Positions 1-5,882 of a DNA stretch of 5,882 nucleotides are shown here, in pieces. The notes below the pieces were generated by a model. It did not search any database and was not told where the DNA came from. It worked only from the letters and a program-made list of their open reading frames with translations. Each line of letters begins with the position of its first letter. Position 1 is the first letter of the stretch. The DNA is from an uncultured Clostridia bacterium (GTDB taxonomy: Bacteria; Bacillota; Clostridia; Oscillospirales; Oscillospiraceae): positions 1-5,882 of the forward strand of contig CAMVJF010000114.1 in NCBI GenBank assembly GCA_947167725.1, read 5' to 3'. A program made the translations under genes and the position numbers.

Positions 1-1595
1 TGCTTTCATTTGACAATTCCGGTCAACTGAAACATACCGTCAAGCTGCTCGAGGCGGTGCTGCGCCCGGGCGACAAGGTCAATCTCGAGGGCAACAACCA
101 GAAGCAGGCGGACTATCTTGCCGACCGGCTCTGCCGCGTGGATCCGCAGAAGGTGCACGGCCTGCACATGGTCCAGTCCTCCATCGCGCTCGCCGAGCAC
201 ATCAAGCTCTTTGAAAAGGGCATCGCCGAGAAGATCGACTTCTCCTTCGCCGGGCCGCAGGCAGGGGCCCTGGCCTCCGCCGTGCGCGAGGGCAAGGTGA
301 AGCTCGGCGACATCCACACCTATCTGGAACTCTTCGGCCGCTATTTCATCGACCTCGTCCCGCGCGTCGCGCTGGTCGCGGCCTATCAGGCGGACCGCGA
401 GGGCAATCTCTACACCGGCTCGAACACCGAGGACACCCCGGTCATCGTCGAGGCGACGCGCTTCAAGCAGGGCGTCGTCATCGCGCAGGTCAACGATGTC
501 GTCGACGCCCTGCCGCGGGTCGACATCCCGGCCGACTGGGTGGATTTCGTCGTCAAGGCGCCGCGCCCCTTCTATCTCGAGCCGCTCTTCACCCGCGACC
601 CGGCGCTGATCACGGACTCGCAGATCCTGCGGGCGATGATGGCCATCAAGGGCATCTACGCCGAATACGGCGTCAAGACCGTGAACCACGGCATCGGCTT
701 CGACACGGCGGCCATCGAGCTCCTGCTCCCGACCTACGGCGAGGAGCTCGGCCTCAGGGGAAAGATCTGCACGAGCTTCGCGCTCAACCCGCACCCGACC
801 CTGATCCCGGCCATCGAGAGCGGCTGGGTGGAAAACATCCACTGCTTCGGCGGCGAGCTCGGCATGGAGGAGTACGTCAAGGCCAGGCCCGACGTATTCT
901 TCGTCGGCCCGGACGGCAGCCCGCGCTCGAACCGCACCTACTGCCAGATCGCCGGGCATTACGCCGTGGACATGTTCATCGGCGGCACGCTGCAGATCGA
1001 CGAGGACGGCAACAGCTCCACGGCCACGGCCAGCCGCATCTCCGGCTTCGGCGGCGCGCCGAACATGGGCTGCGACCCGAAGGGCCGCCGCCACGCGAGC
1101 GGCGCCTGGCTGCAGTGCGGCGCGGAGTACGGCATGCGCGAGGCGCTCGTCGGCCCGATGCCCCGCGGCAAGCGTCTGGTCGTCCAGCTCCAGGAGACCT
1201 TCCGCGAGAAGATGGCCCCCGGCTTTGTGGAGAAGCTCGACGCCTGGGAGCTGGCGGAGAAGGCGGGGCTTGCGATCCCGCCGGTGATGATCTACGGCGA
1301 CGATCTGACCCACATCGTGACCGAGGAGGGCGTCGCCTATCTCGACCGCTGCCGCAGCCTCGACGAGCGCCGCGCGGCGATCCGCGCGGTCGCGGGCTAC
1401 ACCGAGGTCGGCCTGAAGGCCGACCCGCGGGAGACGAGGCTCCTGCGCGAGCGCGGCGTGGTCAAAACGGCGGAGGATCTCGGCGTCGACGTCTCGCGCG
1501 CGAACCGCAGCCTGCTGGCCGCGAAGTCGGTGCGCGAGCTGGTGGACTGGTCCGGCGGTCTGTATCAGCCCCCCGGCAGGTTCAAGAACTGGTAA
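1..1595 (+). CDS. madA: Malonate decarboxylase alpha subunit, acetyl-S-ACP:malonate ACP transferase (5' partial)
   Basis: This subunit swaps acetate for malonate on the thiol of the acyl carrier protein, giving malonyl-S-ACP and free acetate, the first step of the cytoplasmic cycle. The reading frame is open to the left edge (first full codon at base 3), so the start codon lies outside; about 530 residues are visible, and the family is about 550, so only some 20 residues should be missing. Family motifs in order: EGNNQKQAD (bases 87-113), DFSFAGPQ (about 237-260), VNHGIGFDT (about 681-707), a CFGGELGMEEY block (about 843-875) and GAPNMGCDPKGRRHAS (about 1056-1103). These match MdcA/MadA, which belong to the CoA-transferase-like group. 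The GTG at 57 is not a credible start because family-like sequence (GQLKHTVKLLEAV) continues upstream of it. The TAA at 1593-1595 is followed at once by the madE ribosome binding site. The family call is secure; the mad name, as opposed to mdcA, rests on the neighbours. Confidence 0.95.
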   Translation, partial: LSFDNSGQLKHTVKLLEAVLRPGDKVNLEGNNQKQADYLADRLCRVDPQKVHGLHMVQSSIALAEHIKLFEKGIAEKIDFSFAGPQAGALASAVREGKVKLGDIHTYLELFGRYFIDLVPRVALVAAYQADREGNLYTGSNTEDTPVIVEATRFKQGVVIAQVNDVVDALPRVDIPADWVDFVVKAPRPFYLEPLFTRDPALITDSQILRAMMAIKGIYAEYGVKTVNHGIGFDTAAIELLLPTYGEELGLRGKICTSFALNPHPTLIPAIESGWVENIHCFGGELGMEEYVKARPDVFFVGPDGSPRSNRTYCQIAGHYAVDMFIGGTLQIDEDGNSSTATASRISGFGGAPNMGCDPKGRRHASGAWLQCGAEYGMREALVGPMPRGKRLVVQLQETFREKMAPGFVEKLDAWELAEKAGLAIPPVMIYGDDLTHIVTEEGVAYLDRCRSLDERRAAIRAVAGYTEVGLKADPRETRLLRERGVVKTAEDLGVDVSRANRSLLAAKSVRELVDWSGGLYQPPGRFKNW

Positions 1596-1600
1596 GGAGG
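1594..1600 (+). promoter_or_regulatory. Strong ribosome binding site of madE
   Basis: The sequence AAGGAGG lies 8 nt before the ATG at 1609 and overlaps the madA stop codon. It is close to the anti-Shine-Dalgarno consensus and is followed by an A-rich spacer. A strong independent site would suit high carrier-protein output, but that is inference. Confidence 0.75.
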
Positions 1601-1608
1601 AGAAAACG

Positions 1609-1932
1609 ATGGCTTTGAGACATCTGGAATTTTCCTACGACGGCGTGCCCGGCGCGTCCATCCCCCGGGAGTGGGCCCACAGCGGCGTCGTCGGCTCGGG
1701 CGACATGGAGGTCCTCCTCTTCCGCCGCGAGCAGCAGGGGAAGGTCAAGGTAAAGGTCTGCACGCCCGTAGTCGGCTTCGACCACGTCTGGGAGAAGGTG
1801 CTGGGCAAATTCGTGGCCGACAGCGGCTGCGGCGATCTCGACCTCGAGATCAACGACAACAACGCCACGCCCTTCATCGTCAGCCTGCGCCTGCGTCAGG
1901 CGCTGCTGGAGGCGAGAGGAGGCGAGAGCTGA
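1609..1932 (+). CDS. madE: Malonate decarboxylase acyl carrier protein (delta subunit)
   Basis: This 107-residue protein carries the 2'-(5''-phosphoribosyl)-3'-dephospho-CoA arm on which acetyl and malonyl groups are exchanged. The signature GVVGSGDMEVLL is visible at residues 26-37. By homology with MdcC the serine of GSGD, Ser30 here, is the attachment site (Ser25 in the Klebsiella protein, from memory). The C-terminal half has the family motif EINDNNATP followed by a helix rich in Arg, Leu and Ala. The length is a little above the roughly 99-105 usual for MdcC. The start is set by the AAGGAGG site 8 nt upstream. Its TGA overlaps the ATG of madC by one base (ATGA-type junction, 1930-1934), so the two are probably translationally coupled. 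MadA, MadH and MadK all act on this protein. Confidence 0.95.
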   Translation: MALRHLEFSYDGVPGASIPREWAHSGVVGSGDMEVLLFRREQQGKVKVKVCTPVVGFDHVWEKVLGKFVADSGCGDLDLEINDNNATPFIVSLRLRQALLEARGGES

Positions 1933-2891
1933 TGGACTGGAAGGAACTGCAGAGCGCGAGCTTTCTCGAATGCACCGCCCGCCGCCGCGCGCTCGCCCTG
2001 GTGGACGAGGGCACGTTCACGGAGCTGGCCGGCCCCCGCGACCGCATGACCAGCCCGCACCTGCCCGAGCTGGGCGAGGCCGTCTCCTTTGACGACGGCG
2101 TCGTGACCGGCGTCGGGCTTGTGGGCGAGCGCCCGGTCTTCGTCATCTCCCAGGAGGGCAGATTCATCGGCGGCGCGGTGGGCGAGGTCCACGGCGCGAA
2201 GATGGCCGGCGTTTTCAAACTGGCGCTGCGCGCCTATGACGAGGCCTGCCGGCGCCACCCCGACGAGCCGGAGCGCTACCGTCCGGCGATCGTCATCTCC
2301 TTCGAGACCGGCGGCGTGCGCCTGCACGAGGCCAACGCGGGCCTGCTCGCACACGCGGAGATCATGGACCTCATGCAGGACACGAAGGGCAAGCTGCCTG
2401 TCGTCGCCGTGATCGGCAGCAAGGTCGGCTGCTTCGGCGGCATGGGCTTTGTGGCCGCGGCGACCGACGCGGTGGTGATGAGCCCGCAGGGCCGTCTCGG
2501 CCTGACCGGCCCGGAGGTCATCGAGCAGGAGATGGGGAAGGACGAGTTCGACGCCTCGGACAAGTCGCTGATCTCCCGCACCACGGGCGGCAAGCACAAA
2601 TACATCATGCAGGACTGCAACGTCCTCTGCGACGACCGCGTCTCCGCCTTCCGCGACGCGCTGTGCGCGCTGCTCGCCATGCCCTATGAGGAGCTGGTGA
2701 AGTACCGCCGCATCGGCTCTTACGCGCTGGTGAAGGAGCAGATGGGCCTGACCGCGCTCGCGGCGGCGCTCAATCCCTTCGACGCGAAGGACGTCTGGCA
2801 ATATTTCGGCAACGGGGAAGCGGACGCGCTTCCGGAGCTGGGCACGGAGGAATTCCTCGCCGTCGCCCGGCGCAGAGAACGGGAGGTCTGA
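1932..2891 (+). CDS. madC: Malonate decarboxylase beta subunit, carboxyltransferase subunit 1
   Basis: This 319-residue protein is one half of the crotonase-fold carboxyltransferase. With MadD it would take the carboxyl group from malonyl-S-ACP and, in the Mad system, pass it to biotin on MadF. Motifs agree with MdcD/MadC: ALVDEGTFTEL (residues 22-32), ETGGVRLHEANAG (125-137), a glycine-rich oxyanion-type loop GSKVGCFGGMG (162-172) followed by AAATDAVVMS, and TGGKHKY (218-224). No zinc-finger cysteine set like that of acetyl-CoA carboxylase beta is present, as normal for this family. Residues 285-319 form an extra charged C-terminal tail. The start ATG overlaps the madE stop. The next gene, madD, begins 3 nt after the TGA. 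The enzyme class is secure; the biotin-dependent assignment depends on madF in the same operon. Confidence 0.94.
   Translation: MDWKELQSASFLECTARRRALALVDEGTFTELAGPRDRMTSPHLPELGEAVSFDDGVVTGVGLVGERPVFVISQEGRFIGGAVGEVHGAKMAGVFKLALRAYDEACRRHPDEPERYRPAIVISFETGGVRLHEANAGLLAHAEIMDLMQDTKGKLPVVAVIGSKVGCFGGMGFVAAATDAVVMSPQGRLGLTGPEVIEQEMGKDEFDASDKSLISRTTGGKHKYIMQDCNVLCDDRVSAFRDALCALLAMPYEELVKYRRIGSYALVKEQMGLTALAAALNPFDAKDVWQYFGNGEADALPELGTEEFLAVARRREREV
2881..2886 (+). promoter_or_regulatory. Ribosome binding site that fixes the madD start
   Basis: GGGAGG at the end of madC lies 8 nt before the ATG at 2895. It supports 2895 as the true madD start, although the frame opened there does not continue into the body of the gene. 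Confidence 0.65.
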
Positions 2892-2894
2892 GCG

Positions 2895-3772
2895 ATGGAA
2901 GAGAGCATGATCGGCCGCGGCAGAGACGCCGTCGCCATGATCGTCGACGAGGGCAGCTTTGAGGAAAACCGCGTCGGCGCGAGGAATTCGACCCCGACTA
3001 CGGCCCCGGCGCCGTGGTGGGCAGCGCCGCGCTCTTCGGCCGGACCGTCACCGTCATCGCCAACGACGCCCAGGCCGTGAACCCGCGCTTTCCGGTGGTC
3101 TACTTCGGCGTCATCGGCATGGAGGAGGCCTACAAGATGGCCTGCGCCGTCTACGAGAGCATCGAGGCGGACAAGGACAAGAGCGTCGGGGAGAAGCGTC
3201 CCCTGGTGCTGATCGTCGACACCCCGGGCAACGCGCCGGGCAAGGTCGAGGAGATCTTCGGCATGAACAAGGCCACCGGCGCCTACCAGCTCGCGCTGGC
3301 CGAGGCGAGGAAGCGCGGCCACGCCGTCGTCGCCGCCGTCATCGGCCGCGCCATCTCCGGCGCCTTCCTGTGCCACGGCCTGCAGGCGGACCACATCCTG
3401 GCCCTGCCGAAGCAGTACGGCACCATCATCCACGTCATGCCGCTGAGCAGCATCTCGCGCATCACGAAAATGGACATCGAGCGCCTCGAGGAGCTCAGCG
3501 TCAAGAGCCCGGTCTTCGCCTCGGGCGTGGACTTCTTCTACCGCCTCGGCGGCGTGGAGGAGATCGTTCCCTCGCCTGCCGGACTGCGCGAGGCCGTCGC
3601 GCGGCATATCGAAGAGATCGACGCGCGCAAGCGCGCGGGCGACGATACGCACACCGGCCCCTGGGGCCGCGGCCTTTTGGGCGCGGAGCGCGGGGGACGC
3701 GTGACGCGTCCCGCGGTCATGGCGCTCATGGAGGAGGAATTCGACGCCGTCGCGGCGCGGTACCTGAAATAA
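2895..3772 (+). CDS. madD: Malonate decarboxylase gamma subunit, carboxyltransferase subunit 2, with apparent -1 frameshift
   Basis: This is the partner of MadC in the carboxyltransferase. The body (3014-3772, frame starting at base 2 of the window) shows the MdcE/MadD motifs VIANDAQAVNPRFPVV, DTPGNAPGK and GRAISGAFLCHGLQAD, and ends KYLK-like (AARYLK) at TAA 3770-3772. The N-terminus lies in another frame from ATG 2895, where AVAMIVDEGSFEEN parallels MadC residues 20-32 (ALALVDEGTFTEL), so it is real coding sequence. That frame stops at TGA 3078-3080. The body frame is open leftwards only to a TGA at 2960-2962 and reads EEFDPDYGPGAVVGS from 2981. The two parts join if one base is added near the gcgagg at 2979-2984, giving about 292 residues, normal for the family. 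Without it the product is a 61-residue fragment, or a body lacking roughly its first 40 residues started at GTG 3014, which has no visible ribosome binding site. A sequencing error or a recent mutation is the likeliest cause. Confidence 0.85.
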
Positions 3773-3774
3773 GC

Positions 3775-4848
3775 ATGGGCGTTTTGGAGCAGATGAAGGA
3801 GGAGCTTGCGCTCTTCGGCAGCGGTCCGTCGCTGGAGGAAATGCCGCGCCGGACGCTCAGGGACAAAGGGCTCGACGGCCCGAGCGCCGCGCACCGCATC
3901 GAGGAGCTGCACACGCCCTTCAACTACGCCTTTCTCAGCTGCACGACCGGCTCCTCGGCGCTGCCCGGCATCGTCGGCGTGACGCCGCAGGAGCTGCCGG
4001 ATCGCATCGCCGCCGGCCGTCTGGCGCTGGAGCGCGCCGGGCTGCGCCGCGGCGACCGGCTCCTGATCAGCTACCCGCCCCTCGTGAGCGTGTTCCCCCG
4101 CGAGGCGCTCGACGAGAGCGGGATCGCCTTCTCCTTAATCCCGCGCCCGAGCCGGGACGCCCTGCTCGCGGCGCTGGGGACGGAGCGGCCGCGGGCGGTG
4201 CTCGGCGAGTCGCGCTTCCTGCGCGCCGCGCTTGTGGACGCCGGCCGTCTCGGCGTGCTGGACGAGCTGCCGCGGGGACTGATCGTGATCGCGGCGGGCT
4301 CTCCGATGGACGGCGAGCTCGCGGCGGAGGCCGCGAGGATCCCCGGCGCCGTCGTGCACGATCTCTACGGCTGCCAGGAGTTCGGCTGGCTCTGTCTCGA
4401 CGGCCTTCCGCTGCGCGGGGATATCACGCTCTGGGACGGCGGCGGGACGGACGCGCGCTCGCAGCTGCTCGTCGGCGGTCTCCCGACCGGGGACTGCTTT
4501 CTGACAAGAACGGAGCGGGACGGCACGCGGCGCGTGCTCACGGCCACGCGCCTGCGCGCGGAGACGGAGACGGAGCTCACGGTCACGGCCTCGCGCGCAG
4601 CCGATCCCGTTACGGTCCGCCGTGCGGCGCGGGGCATCCTGCGCTGCAAGGCGCGGATCGTCCGCGTCAGTCCCTCGCTGCGCTGCGGCGCGCCGGAGAC
4701 CGAGCTTCTCGTCTCCGGGCCGGGGGGCGGCGAGCCTCTGACGCTCCGCGGCCCGGAAAAGACGGCGATGTTCGACGCGCTGCTGGAGGCGCAGATGCGC
4801 TACCAGCGGGAGGCCAGAGCCGATCCGGTCTGGAACAAGCCGTGTTGA
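3775..4848 (+). CDS. madH: Adenylate-forming-ligase-like protein, probable ACP-SH:acetate ligase MadH
   Basis: The probable role is to acetylate the free thiol of MadE with acetate and ATP, making the starter acetyl-S-ACP. The 357-residue protein shows weak marks of the AMP-forming acyl-CoA synthetase superfamily: a Ser/Thr/Gly phosphate-binding loop CTTGSSALPG (residues 56-65), a YGCQEFG motif (198-204) resembling YGxTE of PaaK-like ligases, and TGD (238-240) like the ribose-binding Asp motif. These enzymes are usually 430-650 residues, so this one is short at both ends, with a reduced C-terminal domain (around 285-345) and no clear catalytic lysine motif. The assignment rests on these motifs plus its position between madD and madK, where M. 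rubra has madH. The ATG follows the madD stop by 2 nt with no Shine-Dalgarno site, so translation probably reinitiates after madD. The alternative is an uncharacterised acyl-adenylating protein. Confidence 0.7.
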   Translation: MGVLEQMKEELALFGSGPSLEEMPRRTLRDKGLDGPSAAHRIEELHTPFNYAFLSCTTGSSALPGIVGVTPQELPDRIAAGRLALERAGLRRGDRLLISYPPLVSVFPREALDESGIAFSLIPRPSRDALLAALGTERPRAVLGESRFLRAALVDAGRLGVLDELPRGLIVIAAGSPMDGELAAEAARIPGAVVHDLYGCQEFGWLCLDGLPLRGDITLWDGGGTDARSQLLVGGLPTGDCFLTRTERDGTRRVLTATRLRAETETELTVTASRAADPVTVRRAARGILRCKARIVRVSPSLRCGAPETELLVSGPGGGEPLTLRGPEKTAMFDALLEAQMRYQREARADPVWNKPC

Positions 4849-5507
4849 GCCTCGAACGCCACGCGCTCCTGACGCTCTCGGAAGCGGGACGCCGCCGGGT
4901 CTGGGCGCTGCGGGGATCCCCGCGCGCGGAGGATGAGGCCGCGTGGAGGACCTGGCCGGATATCCCGGCCATCTGCACCGGACGAAGGACGCCGGAGGGC
5001 CTGCTGCGCGTCGGCTTTTCCTATCCGCTGCTGCGCGGCGGCGTGCGCGTCCGCATCGCCTCGGCCGTGCCCGAGGAGGCGCTGCTCTCGTCCCTCACGC
5101 CCTGGGAGCTTCCCGCTCTCGCGGCGTCGCGCGGCGGCGAAGCCGCCCGGCTGGTCCGGGAGCACGCCGCCCTCGCGGCGGACTGCGGTGTGCGCCTCGG
5201 CGTTTTCGGCGCCGCGGCCATGGAGCTCGCGACGGAGCAGCCCTATCTCCATGAGAACTCCGATCTCGACCTCGTGATCGAACTCGCGGAGAAAGAGCGG
5301 CTGCGCGCCTTCTGGGAGGGGCTGAAGCGACGGGAAGAGCGCGGCGTTCGCGCCGACGTCGAACTGCGCCTCGCCCCGGAGCTCTACTGCAAACTGACGG
5401 AATGGATGCAGGAGAACAGCACCGTCCTGTGCAGGGGCGGCGCGAAGCCGGTTTTGTTGTCCCGCCGGACGCTTTCGGAGATCACGGAAGCATCCGGCAA
5501 GAAATAA
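4842..5507 (+). CDS. madK: Phosphoribosyl-dephospho-CoA transferase for the malonate decarboxylase ACP
   Basis: This nucleotidyltransferase attaches the 2'-(5''-triphosphoribosyl)-3'-dephospho-CoA precursor to the carrier serine of MadE, releasing pyrophosphate (holo-ACP synthase, MdcG/MadK family). The 221-residue product, from GTG 4842, contains the block PYLHENSDLDLV (residues 134-145). Asp141 and Asp143 correspond to the DxD metal-binding pair shown to be essential in Klebsiella MdcG, and DVEL (172-175) may supply a third acidic residue. The preceding loop reads FGAAAM (122-127) where the superfamily usually has a Gly-Ser pair. The start overlaps the madH stop by 7 nt (GTGTTGA); TTG 4845 is the alternative, and no strong ribosome binding site is seen, so coupling to madH is likely. 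The precursor-making gene (madG) is not in the window. Confidence 0.88.
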   Translation: MLSLERHALLTLSEAGRRRVWALRGSPRAEDEAAWRTWPDIPAICTGRRTPEGLLRVGFSYPLLRGGVRVRIASAVPEEALLSSLTPWELPALAASRGGEAARLVREHAALAADCGVRLGVFGAAAMELATEQPYLHENSDLDLVIELAEKERLRAFWEGLKRREERGVRADVELRLAPELYCKLTEWMQENSTVLCRGGAKPVLLSRRTLSEITEASGKK

Positions 5508-5531
5508 TCAAAAAAAACGGAGGAAAAACAC
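5508..5531 (+). promoter_or_regulatory. A-rich leader and ribosome binding site of madF
   Basis: The 24-nt gap after madK is mostly adenine, with GGAGG at 5519-5523, 8 nt before the ATG at 5532. It is the longest spacer between genes in the operon and gives madF a strong independent translation start. An unstructured A-rich leader could raise output of the small carrier, which is inference. Confidence 0.7.
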
Positions 5532-5741
5532 ATGGAAATCAAAGCGAGAGTTCCCGGCATGGTCGAAGCGCTGAAGGTCAAGGTCGGCGACGAGGTCAAG
5601 AAGATGGACGTCCTTCTGGTCCTCGAGGCCATGAAGATGCAGCAGAACATCCCCTCTCCCGTCGACGGCGAGGTCACGGAGATCAACGTCGAGGAGGGCG
5701 ACCGCGTCAAGGCCGGCCAGGTGCTCCTGGTCGTCGAATGA
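5532..5741 (+). CDS. madF: Biotin carboxyl carrier protein of malonate decarboxylase
   Basis: This 69-residue protein is a single biotinyl domain and nothing else. It would accept CO2 from malonyl-S-ACP through MadC/MadD and deliver it to the membrane decarboxylase MadB. The biotinylation motif EAMKM is at residues 32-36, with Lys35 as the biotin site, 34 residues before the C-terminus as is typical of biotin domains. The flanking strands fit the family: VPGMVEALKVKVGDEV before, and IPSPVDGEV with EEGDRVKAGQVLLVVE after. There is no N-terminal extension or Pro/Ala linker like that of many decarboxylase or acetyl-CoA carboxylase carriers. Its position after madK matches M. rubra madF. A lipoyl domain is excluded by the AMKM context. 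It could in principle serve another biotin enzyme, but the operon makes malonate decarboxylase much likelier. Confidence 0.93.
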   Translation: MEIKARVPGMVEALKVKVGDEVKKMDVLLVLEAMKMQQNIPSPVDGEVTEINVEEGDRVKAGQVLLVVE

Positions 5742-5882
5742 GCCGCGGCCTCCACAAAAGAAAAAGGCTCCGTTCGCTTTAGCCGGGTGTTCATAAGACA
5801 GTTTTAATCAAAAAACCGATTTGGGCATCTGGCTGGCAGGGTTGGCAACAAAAGGAAGATGATCTGCATGTTCATGTGCAGG
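5742..5882 (+). other. Lower-GC region after madF, no identified gene
   Basis: These 141 bases contrast with the operon: 24/60 and 30/60 G+C in the last two full 60-base lines. No hairpin followed by a T-run is visible, so no terminator can be called. A weak stem (GGCT 5766-5769 with AGCC 5781-5784) has an 11-nt loop and no T-tract. A possible start lies at the very end: AAGGAAG (5852-5858) and in-frame ATG codons at 5859 and 5868, open to the window edge (MICMFMCR). That is too short to identify. madL/madM would be expected after madF by analogy with M. rubra, but nothing here shows them. Confidence 0.5.

Noticed and set aside
57..59. GTG at 57 as the madA start codon
   Set aside because: The frame stays open to base 3 and the upstream residues look like conserved MadA sequence; there is also no ribosome binding site before it.
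6..1313. Long minus-strand open frame of 435 codons opposite madA
   Set aside because: Its composition is Arg/Ala/Asp/Leu/Val-rich low-complexity sequence typical of the antisense of GC-rich genes, with no recognisable motif. The plus strand is a clear MadA.
2963..2969. GGAAAAC as a programmed -1 frameshift site in madD
   Set aside because: Only the second codon (AAC to AAA) would re-pair well; GAA to GGA would mismatch. No evident downstream stem-loop was found by eye, so it is kept only as a remote alternative.
1896..3652. Minus-strand open frames opposite madC and madD (1896-2801 and 2720-3652)
   Set aside because: They are antisense shadows of well-conserved plus-strand genes in GC-rich DNA, where stop codons are rare. 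No domain is visible.
2959..3774. In-frame upstream extension of madH across madD, giving a 629-codon open frame
   Set aside because: The extension is Arg/Pro/Gly-rich out-of-frame madD sequence. The real MadH begins at ATG 3775 just after the madD stop.
5742..5790. Rho-independent terminator after madF (GCCGCGGC palindrome at 5742-5749, or the GGCT/AGCC stem at 5766-5784)
   Set aside because: The stems are short or have no room for a loop, and no T-run follows either.
5864..5881. CTGCAT...ATGTGCAG hairpin at the right edge
   Set aside because: The stem is about seven pairs including two wobbles and is cut by the window end, with no supporting context.

Overview
The window is almost entirely one plus-strand operon for malonate decarboxylation: madA (5' end cut by the window), madE, madC, madD, madH, madK and madF. 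The order A-E-C-D-H-K-F matches what I recall of the Malonomonas rubra mad cluster (madYZGBAECDHKFLMN). That cluster encodes the biotin-dependent, Na+-pumping malonate decarboxylase, as opposed to the soluble biotin-independent mdc type. Two genes point to the Mad type from the sequence alone. One is a free-standing biotinyl carrier with an EAMKM motif (madF). The other is a shortened adenylate-forming ligase-like gene (madH) where mdc operons usually use a malonyl-CoA transacylase.

Expected division of labour: MadK loads the phosphoribosyl-dephospho-CoA prosthetic group onto the carrier protein MadE. MadH acetylates its thiol. MadA exchanges acetate for malonate on the carrier. MadC and MadD move the carboxyl group from malonyl-S-ACP to biotin on MadF. 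A membrane decarboxylase (MadB) would then release CO2 and pump Na+. MadB, MadG (prosthetic-group precursor synthesis) and the malonate transporter MadL/MadM are not in this window and would be expected just outside it.

The genes are tightly packed. Most gaps are 0-24 nt, with stop/start overlaps at madE-madC (1 nt) and madH-madK (7 nt), so translational coupling is likely. The genes are GC-rich: sampled 60-base lines run from 36/60 to 48/60 G+C. Purine-rich Shine-Dalgarno sites followed by A-rich spacers (before madE and madF) suggest a high-GC anaerobic member of Clostridia/Bacillota or a similar gut or sediment anaerobe. This assignment is an inference and not firm.

The main irregularity is in madD. 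Its N-terminus is encoded in one frame (from 2895) and the rest in the -1 frame, with the break around 2963-2990. It is best explained by one missing base, either a sequencing error or a real mutation. After madF the sequence changes to about 45% G+C with no recognised gene, possibly the edge of another element, up to the window end.
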